Source of the DNA: Fusicatenibacter saccharivorans | GTDB lineage: Bacteria; Bacillota; Clostridia; Lachnospirales; Lachnospiraceae | Direction of reading: 5' to 3' | Assembly: GCF_015557635.1 (NCBI RefSeq) | Contig: NZ_JADNOP010000002.1 | Coordinates: 1 to 64,000, forward strand | DNA length: 64,000 nt | Shown: positions 1 to 8,375 of the stretch, piece by piece | How the letters are laid out: each line of letters begins with the position of its first letter | Numbering within the stretch: position 1 is the stretch's first letter | Position numbers and translations under genes: made by a program | Notes under the pieces: model-generated | The model's database searches: none | Seen by the model: the letters and a program-made list of their open reading frames with translations, nothing else | What the model was told of the DNA's origin: nothing

Positions 1-75
<75 letters not shown>

Positions 76-240
76 AAGATTTGTTCCAAGTTCAAAATCA
101 ACATACTAGCTAATTTATCCCTTTTACTGTTTTAAAGGATCTTTCGATCGTTTTGAATTACTTATTCAGAACTTTCGAGGATGTGTTTCACTGTTTAATT
201 ATCAAGGATCTCTGCCGTTCCGACTCGGATCAGCTCGTTT

Positions 241-269
241 ATTTTATCACAGAACTTTTCGTTTGTCAA
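241..269 (-). promoter_or_regulatory. rRNA promoter, proximal copy
   Basis: On the minus strand: -35 TTGACA (269-264), a 17-bp spacer, -10 TAAAAT (246-241). The sequence upstream of the -35 (AAAAAAGTTC) is A-rich like an UP element and is repeated in front of the middle promoter. It lies about 170 bp from the 16S start, consistent with a leader containing antitermination and processing signals. Confidence 0.75.
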
Positions 270-339
270 GAACTTTTTTAATTTATTTTTTGAAGCTCTT
301 TCGAACTTCTTTGCTGTTCTCTCGATCAGCAACTCGTTT

Positions 340-368
340 ATTTTATCAAACTCATTTGCTTTTGTCAA
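340..368 (-). promoter_or_regulatory. rRNA promoter, middle copy
   Basis: On the minus strand: -35 TTGACA (368-363), 17-bp spacer, -10 TAAAAT (345-340). It shares the A-rich upstream tract and the bases around the -10 with the proximal promoter about 100 bp away, which suggests tandem duplication of a promoter unit. Confidence 0.75.
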
Positions 369-488
369 GAACTTTTTTCAAGTTTTTTTGAAGCAGTTTT
401 TCCAACCCGCGGCAGCCACCCGGCTCCGAACTAGATTTTTCTGTTTCAAAGAAACTCATTCGCATCAGCTCTCACTGACAGCTTAGTT

Positions 489-517
489 ATAATAACACCG
501 CCCAAAGCAAAAGTCAA
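489..517 (-). promoter_or_regulatory. rRNA promoter, distal copy
   Basis: On the minus strand: -35 TTGACT (517-512), 17-bp spacer, -10 TATTAT (494-489). With the two copies nearer the 16S gene this makes three tandem sigma-A type promoters. Apart from these promoters and AT-rich leader sequence I see no gene between 76 and 642. Confidence 0.65.
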
Positions 518-642
518 CACCTTTTTTCGAATTTTCTTATTTTTAGAAAAATATAGTTAATTCTGCATATTTTATATTTTATCTGAATTTTTTAAAAAAG
601 ACCGTACGCATCACACGCCGGTCCTTTTTCCACAACTTCCTT

Positions 643-2022
643 CTAATTTTTCCCCACGCGCAGAATCGCATCCTGAATATTTTCCACCGGAATCAGTGCG
701 ATTCCACCGATTTTCTCCACGGACTTCATGCAGACAGCAGGTAAAATCACCCGCTCGAAGCCCAGTTTTTTTGCTTCCAGTACACGCTGTTCCGCCATGC
801 TGACGGCGCGGACCTCACCGCTTAAGCCGACCTCGCCAAATACGACCGTTTTCTCATCGATCACCTGATCTTTGTAGCTCGATACGACGGCAAGTGCGAT
901 GCCAAGATCAATCGCCGGCTCATTCATCTTGATTCCGCCTGCGATGTTGACGTAGGCATCGCTTGTCGAAAGATTGACTCTTGCGCGTTTTTCCAGCACT
1001 GCCATCAGCAGGTTCACACGGTTGAAATCGCATCCTGCTGCGGTGCGGCGCGGGATTCCGAAATTACTGTGGCAGACCAGTGCCTGAATCTCGATCAGGA
1101 TCGGGCGCGTTCCCTCCATGGAGCATGCGACAACCGAACCGGAAGCTCCCTCCGGCCGTCCGTTCAGCATGTATTCCGATGGATTTTTCACTTCCACGAG
1201 TCCCTCTGTCTGCATTTCGAAGACGCCGATCTCATTTGTAGAACCAAAACGGTTTTTGACGCCGCGCAGAATCCGGTAGGACGCATGACGGTCGCCCTCG
1301 AAGTACAGCACGGTATCTACCATGTGTTCCAGCACACGTGGGCCGGCCACATTACCGTCTTTTGTCACATGACCGACGATAAAGATCGAAATTCCCATTC
1401 CCTTTGCAATCTGCATCAGCACATTCGTCGATTCCCGGACCTGGGATACACTGCCCGGCGCGGAGCTGACCTCTTCGTTATACATGGTCTGGATCGAGTC
1501 GATGACGGCAATCTCCGGCTTCTCTTTTTCCATGACGGCGCGGATAATGTCAAGATTCGTCTCACAGAGCAAGGACAGATTTTCATTAAATTCTCCGATC
1601 CGCACGGCGCGCAGTTTGATCTGGCGCAGGGACTCCTCGCCGGAAATGTATAAAACCTGATGTCCTGCTGTGGACAGCATGCGGCACACCTGCAGAAGGA
1701 GTGTGGATTTTCCAATTCCCGGATCGCCGCCGACCAGTGTCAGGGAACCCGGCACAATTCCTCCGCCGAGCACCCGGTCGAGTTCTCCGATTCCCGTCGG
1801 GATACGCTCTTCTTTTCCTGTTGAAATTTCCGTCAGATGCACCGGCTTTCTGCCCGCTGCGCTGTGGCTTCCGAGCCCCTGGTTTCCCGCCGGTGTTTTG
1901 GCCGCCATCGGTTCCTCCACAAACGTATTCCATTCTCTGCACGCCGGACACTGACCCATCCATTTTGCTGACTCATATCCGCAGTTCTGGCAGAAAAAGG
2001 CTGTTTTTTTTGCTTTTGCCAT
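643..2022 (-). CDS. radA: DNA repair protein RadA (Sms)
   Basis: 459 aa, the normal length for RadA, a hexameric RecA-like ATPase and helicase that drives branch migration during recombinational repair. An N-terminal C4 zinc finger is visible (C11, C14, C25, C28). It is followed by Walker A GDPGIGKST (about 99-107), the family signature KNRFG (about 257) and a C-terminal Lon-protease-like domain. The ATG is preceded by AAGGGAG at good spacing. It lies at the 3' end of a same-strand group with clpC, as in many Firmicutes where radA follows clpC. A strong terminator ends the preceding gene only 26 bp upstream of the start, so expression from clpC must depend on read-through, or there is a promoter I cannot see. 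Confidence 0.97.
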   Translation of the reverse strand: MAKAKKTAFFCQNCGYESAKWMGQCPACREWNTFVEEPMAAKTPAGNQGLGSHSAAGRKPVHLTEISTGKEERIPTGIGELDRVLGGGIVPGSLTLVGGDPGIGKSTLLLQVCRMLSTAGHQVLYISGEESLRQIKLRAVRIGEFNENLSLLCETNLDIIRAVMEKEKPEIAVIDSIQTMYNEEVSSAPGSVSQVRESTNVLMQIAKGMGISIFIVGHVTKDGNVAGPRVLEHMVDTVLYFEGDRHASYRILRGVKNRFGSTNEIGVFEMQTEGLVEVKNPSEYMLNGRPEGASGSVVACSMEGTRPILIEIQALVCHSNFGIPRRTAAGCDFNRVNLLMAVLEKRARVNLSTSDAYVNIAGGIKMNEPAIDLGIALAVVSSYKDQVIDEKTVVFGEVGLSGEVRAVSMAEQRVLEAKKLGFERVILPAVCMKSVEKIGGIALIPVENIQDAILRVGKN

Positions 2023-2043
2023 AGTTGTGTCTCCCTTATAATT

Positions 2044-2086
2044 GTCAAAAAAAGCTGCCGCACACGTTCTGCGACAGCCTTCTTTT
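2044..2086 (-). terminator. Intrinsic terminator after the small conserved gene
   Basis: On the minus strand GGCTGTCGCA pairs with TGCGGCAGCT across a short loop, followed by a run of seven T. It sits between the 137-aa gene and radA. Confidence 0.8.
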
Positions 2087-2095
2087 CTTATTTCA

Positions 2096-2509
2096 TCATG
2101 CTTTTACGATTTCTACTGCTACATCCTCTGCTTTTTCCAGCTCTACGCTGAAGGAAAGTTTTCCGCCGAGATTTGTGGTCATGTGGCCAACGTTTACGCC
2201 GTCGAGCAGCACCTTGTATTCGGTCTCTGCTTCCATTTCAACGGTGATCTGTGCATCCTCCGGTCCTTCTACTTTGAAGGTCATGCCGTCGTCGAATACG
2301 TTCAGATCGGTAACTGCGGTTCCCGGAACGGATTCGTATACGAACAGTCCGTTTCTCTCCAGCTTTGTGATTTCCTTAAAGGTTTTTACTTTATACAGAT
2401 CTCCTCTGTGCTCAAAATCAGATTTTTTTGCCTTTGCCGCAAGCTCATAATCTCCGAAGCTGATGCCTCCGTCTGCCTCTGTGCGGATTAATTCTTTTAC
2501 TACTGACAT
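2096..2509 (-). CDS. Small conserved protein of unknown function
   Basis: 137 aa, acidic, with no signal peptide, membrane segment or cysteine motif. From general recall, close relatives occur widely in Lachnospiraceae, often under the database label endosialidase. Nothing in this sequence supports a sialidase activity: there is no Asp-box and the protein is far too short. The second half is rich in alternating hydrophobic and charged residues (for example FKVEGPEDAQITVEMEAE), which suggests a small beta-sandwich. An RBS (GGAGGGC) lies about 9 bp before the ATG. It is downstream of clpC on the same strand, separated by about 100 bp of AT-rich DNA, and ends in its own terminator. Function not assigned. 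Confidence 0.8.
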   Translation of the reverse strand: MSVVKELIRTEADGGISFGDYELAAKAKKSDFEHRGDLYKVKTFKEITKLERNGLFVYESVPGTAVTDLNVFDDGMTFKVEGPEDAQITVEMEAETEYKVLLDGVNVGHMTTNLGGKLSFSVELEKAEDVAVEIVKA

Positions 2510-2612
2510 TTGTAAATGCCCTCCTGGTCTTGTCTTTTGTGGTGTTTCGTTTCTTTGTGAAAATCATACCATAATCAAAAAGATTTTACCATATAATTTA
2601 TGGAATTTTATA

Positions 2613-5087
2613 TTATTTTTTCTCAAGAACCTTAAATGTAATCTCTTTCTTATTCATTCCAGCCGCAACGGTATCGCCTTTTTTCACTTCTCCGTTCAGG
2701 ATGGCTTCTGCGAGCGGATCCTCAATTTTGCTCTGGATCGCGCGTTTTAACGGGCGGGCACCGTACTTGCTGTCGAAGCTGTTTTCCACGAGATATTCTT
2801 TCACGGTGTCACGGACTTTCAATTCAATGTCCATCTGCTCCTTGCAGCGGCGCTCCAGATCTTTGAGCAGAATCTGCAGAATCTTCTTCATATCCGCCTT
2901 GGTAAGCTGATGGAATACAATAATCTCGTCGATTCGGTTCAGGAATTCCGGCTTAAACATCCGTTTGACTTCTTCCATCACCTGGCCCTTCATGTATTCG
3001 TAGTCTTTCCGCTCATCTTCTGTCGAAAGGAATCCAAGGCGTTTCGGCGCTACAATGTTCTGTGCTCCGGCATTGGATGTCATGATAATGCAGGTCTGTT
3101 TGAAATCAACTTTTCTGCCCTGCGCGTCGGTGATATGGCCATCATCAAGCACCTGCAGCAGAATGTTGAAGACATCCGGGTGCGCTTTTTCGATCTCGTC
3201 AAACAGGATCACACTGTACGGGTTGCGGCGCACTTTTTCGGAGAGCTGGCCGCCTTCCTCGTAGCCGACGTATCCCGGAGGGGATCCGATCAGTTTGGAG
3301 ACGCTGTGTTTCTCCATGTACTCCGACATGTCGACGCGGATCAGGGCCTGCTCTGTACCGAAAACTGCCTCGGCGAGTGCTTTGGAAAGTTCTGTTTTTC
3401 CGACACCGGTCGGTCCAAGAAACAGGAAGGATCCTGTCGGACGGTTCGGGTCTTTTAATCCGACTCTGCCTCGTTTTACGGCTTTTGCCACAGCTGTCAC
3501 GGCTTCTTCCTGGCCGACAACGCGTTTATGGAGTGTCTGCTCCAGTCTTGCCAGACGTTTCGATTCTCCTTCCGCGAGACGCTGTACCGGAATTTTCGTC
3601 CAGGTGGATACGGTTTTTGCGATTTCTTCTTCTGTTACCTGCAGTTTTTTGTTTTTGCAACGGCGTTCAAAGCGTTTTCGGATCTGCTCCAGATCTTTTT
3701 CGAGCTCCTGCTGGCGCGCCTGCAGTTCTTTTGCCTGCTCAAAATCGCCGGCACTGATCGCGGATTCTTTTTCTTTCTGTACTTCGAACAGTGTCTGCTC
3801 CTCTTTTGCCATGTTGTCCGGCACCTGGTAGCCGGCGAGCTGTACGCCTGCGGATGCCTCATCGATCAGATCGATGGCTTTATCCGGCAGGAAACGGTCG
3901 TTGATGTAGCGGACGCTCATTTTTACGGCTGCTTCCAGTGCTTCATCGGTGATTTCCACGCCGTGGTGGCGTTCGTAGTATGGGCGCAGGCCTTTTAAGA
4001 TATCAAGTGCTTCGCTTTCCGTCGGTTCTTCTACTTTGACCGGCTGGAAACGGCGCTCCAATGCGGCATCTTTTTCGATGTATTTACGGTATTCTTCGAG
4101 CGTGGTTGCACCGATGAGCTGAATTTCTCCGCGGGAAAGGGACGGTTTTAAGATATTGGATGCATCGAGTGCTCCCTCTGCACCGCCGGCCCCGATGATG
4201 GTGTGAAGTTCATCGATGAACAGCAGAATATTTTCATTGTCCGTCACTTCTTTGACGACACGTTTGATACGCTCTTCGAACTCACCGCGGTATTTGCTTC
4301 CGGCTACCATTCCGGAAAGGTCAAGGACAACAACTCGCTTATCGCGGATCGTTTCCGGCACAATGCCAAGGGCAATCCGCTGCGCCAGACCTTCCGCAAT
4401 CGCCGTTTTTCCGACACCCGGCTCTCCGATCAGACACGGGTTGTTTTTTGTCCGGCGACTTAAGATCTGAATGACACGCTCAATTTCCTGCCCACGGCCG
4501 ACAACCGGATCGAGTTTTCCTTCGCGCGCAAGCTCAGTCAGATCCCGGCTGTACTGGTCCAGTGCCGGCGTTTCGCTGGTCTGCGCTCCACCTCTTGTCT
4601 GCGGTCCGCGGCCGGTATTTGCATTTCCGCTTGCACCGCCCTGCAGCGGTGCCTCGCCCATGGCAGTAAGGATTGCTCCATATAGTTTCTGAATGTTGAT
4701 CCCCATGGTAAAAAGCAAACGGGTAGCAACACAGTCACTTTCTTTTAAGATTGCGATCAGCAAATGCTCGGTTCCCACAGCTCTGCTCTTAAAACGCGCT
4801 GCCTCCGCTTCTGCATTTTCAAGCACTCTGCGTACCCGCGGAGTATAGCCCGGTCGGGATTCGGTCACGGTGTTTCCGCCTGGTGCAATCAGACGGTCAA
4901 TCAGTTCGGTAAGCTGTCCGGCATCTACGTGAAACTCAGAAAGCACCATGCCTGCTGTGCCATCCTCCACGTTCAGAAGTCCGATCAGAAGGTGTTCGGT
5001 TCCTACGTAATTATGTCCACATTTTTCAGCTGTCCTAACCGCATATGCCAGTGCTTTTTTTGCCTGACTGGTATATCCTTCTCTCAT
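2613..5087 (-). CDS. clpC: AAA+ chaperone ClpC, Clp protease ATPase subunit
   Basis: 824 aa from the chosen start, matching the ClpC family. Order: N-terminal double Clp-N repeat (starting [12 protein letters not shown]), first AAA+ domain (Walker [10 protein letters not shown]), a middle coiled coil with a UVR-like stretch ([17 protein letters not shown]), second AAA+ domain (Walker [10 protein letters not shown]), and a C-terminal D2 small domain. It unfolds substrates for ClpP. The open frame extends 17 codons further upstream, but AAGGAG sits about 11 bp before the ATG at 5087 and that start matches the family, so I use 5087. The GntR gene ends 16 bp upstream. No ctsR-mcsA-mcsB genes accompany it, so control probably differs from Bacillus. 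Confidence 0.96.
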   Translation of the reverse strand: MREGYTSQAKKALAYAVRTAEKCGHNYVGTEHLLIGLLNVEDGTAGMVLSEFHVDAGQLTELIDRLIAPGGNTVTESRPGYTPRVRRVLENAEAEAARFKSRAVGTEHLLIAILKESDCVATRLLFTMGINIQKLYGAILTAMGEAPLQGGASGNANTGRGPQTRGGAQTSETPALDQYSRDLTELAREGKLDPVVGRGQEIERVIQILSRRTKNNPCLIGEPGVGKTAIAEGLAQRIALGIVPETIRDKRVVVLDLSGMVAGSKYRGEFEERIKRVVKEVTDNENILLFIDELHTIIGAGGAEGALDASNILKPSLSRGEIQLIGATTLEEYRKYIEKDAALERRFQPVKVEEPTESEALDILKGLRPYYERHHGVEITDEALEAAVKMSVRYINDRFLPDKAIDLIDEASAGVQLAGYQVPDNMAKEEQTLFEVQKEKESAISAGDFEQAKELQARQQELEKDLEQIRKRFERRCKNKKLQVTEEEIAKTVSTWTKIPVQRLAEGESKRLARLEQTLHKRVVGQEEAVTAVAKAVKRGRVGLKDPNRPTGSFLFLGPTGVGKTELSKALAEAVFGTEQALIRVDMSEYMEKHSVSKLIGSPPGYVGYEEGGQLSEKVRRNPYSVILFDEIEKAHPDVFNILLQVLDDGHITDAQGRKVDFKQTCIIMTSNAGAQNIVAPKRLGFLSTEDERKDYEYMKGQVMEEVKRMFKPEFLNRIDEIIVFHQLTKADMKKILQILLKDLERRCKEQMDIELKVRDTVKEYLVENSFDSKYGARPLKRAIQSKIEDPLAEAILNGEVKKGDTVAAGMNKKEITFKVLEKK

Positions 5088-5103
5088 AATACTATTGTCT
5101 CCT

Positions 5104-5490
5104 TCATGTTTCGTCTGCGTAATTGCTGTAAATTTCATCTACAAGCTGATGTACTTCTTCTTTTGATATATTTTTGCAGACGGCTTTTGCAAGAATCACC
5201 TGCAGATCTTCGCGCAGTTCCTGCATGGCATACAGTTTATCCGCATCGATAGAGATAACGGCTCCTTTTCTTCGGTCAATCGAAAGAAGCCCCTCCTGCC
5301 GGAGTACGCTGTAGGCCTTATTTACGGTATGCATGTTGATTCCGATATTGTCTGCGAGCTGTCTTACCGAAGGTAGAGTATCTCCTTCCTGAATTCTGGA
5401 AGTGGCAATACCCAGAATAATCTGATTTCTCAGCTGGATATAGATCGCTTCATCGCTGTTGAAATCGATCTGTATTGTCTCATAATACAT
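5104..5490 (-). CDS. GntR-family transcriptional regulator, YtrA type
   Basis: 128 aa. An N-terminal winged helix (QLRNQIILGIATSRIQEGDTLPSVRQLADNIGINMHTVNKAYSVL region) is followed by only about 50 residues, the short effector-free architecture of the YtrA subgroup. YtrA-type proteins usually repress their own operon. Here the next gene is clpC, 16 bp away, so this protein may replace CtsR as the local clpC regulator; that is inference from position. A palindrome overlapping the predicted -10 of its own promoter (5518-5540) fits autoregulation. Confidence 0.9.
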   Translation of the reverse strand: MYYETIQIDFNSDEAIYIQLRNQIILGIATSRIQEGDTLPSVRQLADNIGINMHTVNKAYSVLRQEGLLSIDRRKGAVISIDADKLYAMQELREDLQVILAKAVCKNISKEEVHQLVDEIYSNYADET

Positions 5491-5517
5491 AGTTACACCC
5501 TGCTTTCTCGTATCGTT

Positions 5518-5557
5518 TTGTTATACATATGTTATAACAATTCGCAAACTTTGTCAA
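5518..5557 (-). promoter_or_regulatory. Promoter of gntR-clpC with overlapping palindromic operator
   Basis: On the minus strand: -35 TTGACA (5557-5552), 17-bp spacer, -10 TAACAT (5534-5529). The arms TTGTTATA (5518-5525) and TATAACAA (5533-5540) form a perfect 8-bp inverted repeat with a 7-bp centre lying across the -10. Binding by the GntR protein encoded immediately downstream would block RNA polymerase. Confidence 0.65.
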
Positions 5558-5569
5558 CAAACGGTTTCC

Positions 5570-6334
5570 CTACCTGTTTTTCTCGTAGATGATCTGAAGA
5601 CCTTTCAGGAGCAGATTCTCATCGATGATGATGTCATGTCTGCAGTGCGGAATCACAGCTTTCGCCAGACCTCCGGTAGCCACAATCGTGCATTTGCAGC
5701 CAAGTTCTTCTTCCATCCGTTCGATCATGCCGTCGATGCTGGCAGCGTTTCCATAAATCATACCGCCTTTCATACAGTCCAGCGTATTTTTGCCAATGAC
5801 TTTTTTCGGTGCTGTCAGACTGGTCTGGCTAAGCTGCGCGGCATTTGATACGAGAGCATCCAGCGAAGTACGAAGTCCCGGAAGAATCACGCCTCCGATG
5901 AAGCTTCCTTTCTGATCAAGTACACTCATCGTCGTGGCAGTTCCCATATCGATAACAATCTGCGGACATGTGTATTCATTCAGCGCTGCTACTGCTACAA
6001 CAACAAGATCGCTTCCTGCCGTTGCGGGGTCGTCCAGTTTGATATTAAGTCCGGTCTTCACACCGGGGCCGACAACTTTGACCGGCTTTTTAATCACTTT
6101 TTCTGCCGCACTCCGGCAGAGCTCTGTCACCTGCGGAACAACGGAAGAGATGATACCTCCTTCGATCTGCTCCACCGGAATCTCATACAGTTCCAGTACA
6201 TTTTTCAGGCTGACTGCGTATTCCAGCTCTGTTTTTGCCTTGTCCGTGGAGAGTCTTTCGATAAAGTATGTTTTTTTCCCTTCCACACACCCAAGGACGA
6301 TGTTCGTGTTGCCGATGTCTATTGCAAGGATCAT
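5570..6334 (-). CDS. coaX: Type III pantothenate kinase
   Basis: 254 aa, the usual CoaX length. It phosphorylates pantothenate, the first step of coenzyme A synthesis, with an ASKHA fold and a monovalent cation requirement. Visible motifs: phosphate-binding DIGNTNIVLG near the N terminus with the family Asp at residue 5-6, substrate region GPGVKTGL and DPATAGSD (around 90-110), and DMGTATTMSVLD (around 129). AGGAGG lies 8 bp before the ATG. It has its own promoter (6384-6412) and stands alone between the CRISPR array and the gntR-clpC unit. Confidence 0.96.
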   Translation of the reverse strand: MILAIDIGNTNIVLGCVEGKKTYFIERLSTDKAKTELEYAVSLKNVLELYEIPVEQIEGGIISSVVPQVTELCRSAAEKVIKKPVKVVGPGVKTGLNIKLDDPATAGSDLVVVAVAALNEYTCPQIVIDMGTATTMSVLDQKGSFIGGVILPGLRTSLDALVSNAAQLSQTSLTAPKKVIGKNTLDCMKGGMIYGNAASIDGMIERMEEELGCKCTIVATGGLAKAVIPHCRHDIIIDENLLLKGLQIIYEKNR

Positions 6335-6383
6335 GATTCAGGTTCCTCCTGTAAAAACTATGAAATGAAATTCTTGTGGTTTT

Positions 6384-6412
6384 ATTATACATGGTGCGGC
6401 GCTTTGAGACAA
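6384..6412 (-). promoter_or_regulatory. Promoter of coaX
   Basis: On the minus strand: -35 TTGTCT (6412-6407), 17-bp spacer, -10 TATAAT (6389-6384), about 50 bp ahead of the coaX ATG. Confidence 0.7.
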
Positions 6413-6493
6413 GGAAAAAGACAGCAAGAAAAAGACAATTAAGTCGATTTCATACTGTCTTCTGAATATTTCATTTTGAATTATCTATTCTTG

Positions 6494-7320
6494 TTGTTCA
6501 CAAAAATAAATTTTACATCATTCTCAAACGTACGATTTAGCAGAATTTGCCCTGAAAATGTTTGAGTACTATACATTTTTACATCATTCTCAAACCATTA
6601 CTTACAGATTTAGGGGAGGTGGAAAGTTTGAGTACCATACATTTTTACATCATTCTCAAACAGGCGGTGATGGATAGTGAGCAGCGAGCGGTTTGAGTAC
6701 CATACATTTTTACATCATTCTCAAACTAGAAGCTGTCATTTACGCGCTCAAATCGTGTTTGAGTACCATACATTTTTACATCATTCTCAAACGTCTTTTA
6801 CGCCGTCATATGACGTTTTCAGGTTTGAGTACCATACATTTTTACATCATTCTCAAACTTAAAACCATCATTCGCACCATATACAGTAGTTTGAGTACCA
6901 TACATTTTTACATCATTCTCAAACTGGTTTTCGACTTTCACGTTTGTTCCTGATGTTTGAGTACCATACATTTTTACATCATTCTCAAACATCGTCGATG
7001 AAGGCTTTTCTGGACAGGGTGTTTGAGTACCATACATTTTTACATCATTCTCAAACTTCATGCCTGCAGAATAGAAATCGTCCTCAGTTTGAGTACCATA
7101 CATTTTTACATCATTCTCAAACTTTCCTGCAAGTGGAATAATATTAGAACCTGTTTGAGTACCATACATTTTTACATCATTCTCAAACCATGGAGGTATT
7201 AGGTATGGCAATCTATCAGTTTGAGTACCATACATTTTTACATCATTCTCAAACCGCATCATCACTCGATAGGAGGTATCTGGCGTTTGAGTACCATACA
7301 TTTTTACATCATTCTCAAAC
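6494..7320 (-). CRISPR. Type II-A CRISPR array, 13 repeats and 12 spacers
   Basis: Repeats of 36 bp begin at 6494, 6560, 6626, 6691, 6757, 6823, 6889, 6955, 7021, 7087, 7153, 7219 and 7285. On the plus strand each starts GTTTGAGTACCATACATTTT and ends TACATCATTCTCAAAC. Spacers are 30 bp except one of 29 (6662-6690). Eleven repeats are identical. The copy at 6560 has one change, and the one at 6494 keeps only its last 19 or so bases, marking the old, leader-distal end. The array is therefore read on the minus strand, like cas9 and tracrRNA. The repeat in the transcript starts GUUUGAGAAUGAUGU, and its first part pairs with the tracrRNA. The repeat ends are inverted copies of each other (GTTTGAG and CTCAAAC). 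Confidence 0.99.
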
Positions 7321-7412
7321 CTCAAATTTAAAAATGAACTGCTTTCATCTGCACAAAACAGGTACTCAAACATCCGATGGATATTAATAGACATCACATC
7401 CATCTTTGTCAA
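7321..7412 (-). promoter_or_regulatory. CRISPR leader and array promoter
   Basis: On the minus strand a promoter with -35 TTGACA (7412-7407), 17-bp spacer and -10 TATTAA (7389-7384) overlaps the last codons of csn2 and would start transcription near 7377. Only 63 bp separate the csn2 stop from the first repeat. The leader ends in ATTTGAG (7327-7321) directly against the repeat. This is the leader-anchoring motif described for type II-A systems, and it marks 7285-7320 as the integration-proximal repeat. An 11-bp inverted copy of a repeat end lies at 7361-7371. Confidence 0.75.
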
Positions 7413-8058
7413 TTATATAATATTCTCTCTGATTCGAAAAGTCCCTTTGTATATTTTCTATGAAAAGCAAGGATATTTCATAGTAGCATGCCATTTGGGA
7501 GAGTTTGTTTATTTGTGTTTCGTTCAGATAGGATCGAATATTGACCAAAATCACCAGTTCTTTTTGGAGAAGTTCGGCCATAACTTTGATATATTGCGTT
7601 AATTTTTCCAGAAGCCCCATCTCTTTTTCGGTTTCTGTCTGAACTCCCATCAATTTTAGGAGTGCGCTCAAATCGATTTCCTCATTTTGTTCCAATTCGT
7701 ACCCACTGACAGCTTCCAATTGATAGATGTATTTCTTCAGTTCCGCAATAATTCTCTGCGTTTCCAGAAACATTTCTTCATTTTGCGCACTTTTGACCAG
7801 CTCTGTAAATAACCGTTTTTGTATTCTGTGATCCGCAAAATCAAGAGAAAAGGGCGTTAATACCAATTCCACATCTCTTTTCATATTCAGCTCTGTGTCA
7901 GCTTTAGAAAGTACGAAATTTCCCTTCTCTCCCTGATTTTGTTTTTGCAGCTGCTCCACATATTTTAAAAACAGCTCCGGTGATTCTATAATCCATTCCG
8001 TGGGACAGTTCCGATGAATCGCAATAGGTTTTTCCAAGTCCACATGTACCAGTTTCAT
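7384..8058 (-). CDS. csn2: CRISPR-associated protein Csn2
   Basis: 224 aa, the length of the canonical short Csn2 family. Csn2 forms a tetrameric ring that holds DNA ends and is needed, with Cas1, Cas2 and Cas9, for spacer acquisition in type II-A systems. Csn2 has a degenerate P-loop-ATPase fold. The start (KLVHVDLEKPI) and the segment ELVILVNIRSYLNE followed by LLFIENIQRD fit the family. Identification also rests on position as the fourth gene of the cas operon. The ATG overlaps the cas2 stop by 4 bp, so translation is coupled. The array promoter lies in its last codons. Confidence 0.9.
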   Translation of the reverse strand: MKLVHVDLEKPIAIHRNCPTEWIIESPELFLKYVEQLQKQNQGEKGNFVLSKADTELNMKRDVELVLTPFSLDFADHRIQKRLFTELVKSAQNEEMFLETQRIIAELKKYIYQLEAVSGYELEQNEEIDLSALLKLMGVQTETEKEMGLLEKLTQYIKVMAELLQKELVILVNIRSYLNETQINKLSQMACYYEISLLFIENIQRDFSNQREYYIIDKDGCDVY

Positions 8059-8375
8059 AAAATCACCAGCCTTTCATCCGTATTCAACACTTCACTCTTT
8101 ACGTTCCCAACAATCAGATCCATTTTCGCATACTGCTTCTCAGTCACCGTTAAAAGCTGTATCAGACCTTCTTCCGGCTTATTTTTATGAATCTGATCCA
8201 CGATTCCATTCACTACAGTTGTATTTAACGCAAGCTTACAGTATACGGATTCCTGGAGCATCAGGAATCCGCTTTTCAATAAAAACTTTCGAAATCTCGC
8301 ATATTCTCTTCTCTGATCGCCCGTCAGCACCGGAAGATCAAACAGTACCAATACTCTCATAAAACGATAACTCAT
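8055..8375 (-). CDS. cas2: CRISPR-associated endoribonuclease-fold protein Cas2
   Basis: 106 aa. Cas2 is the dimeric core that two Cas1 dimers grip during integration. The N-terminal beta strand MRVLVLFDLPV carries the conserved Asp, followed by the typical RREYARFRKFLLKSGF helix and VYCKLA strand. I keep the start at MSYRF because its ATG overlaps the cas1 stop by 4 bp (8372-8375); an internal Met five codons later is the alternative. It overlaps csn2 by 4 bp at the other end. Confidence 0.95.
   Translation of the reverse strand: MSYRFMRVLVLFDLPVLTGDQRREYARFRKFLLKSGFLMLQESVYCKLALNTTVVNGIVDQIHKNKPEEGLIQLLTVTEKQYAKMDLIVGNVKSEVLNTDERLVIL

Noticed and set aside
2096-2509. Endosialidase activity for the 137-aa protein
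   Set aside because: The label is known from databases by recall, but there is no Asp-box, no catalytic motif and the protein is far too short.
6677-7412. Apparent proteins with repeated FEYHTFLHHSQT or FENDVKMYGTQ blocks
   Set aside because: They are translations of the CRISPR repeats and spacers (66-bp period keeps the frame open), not genes.
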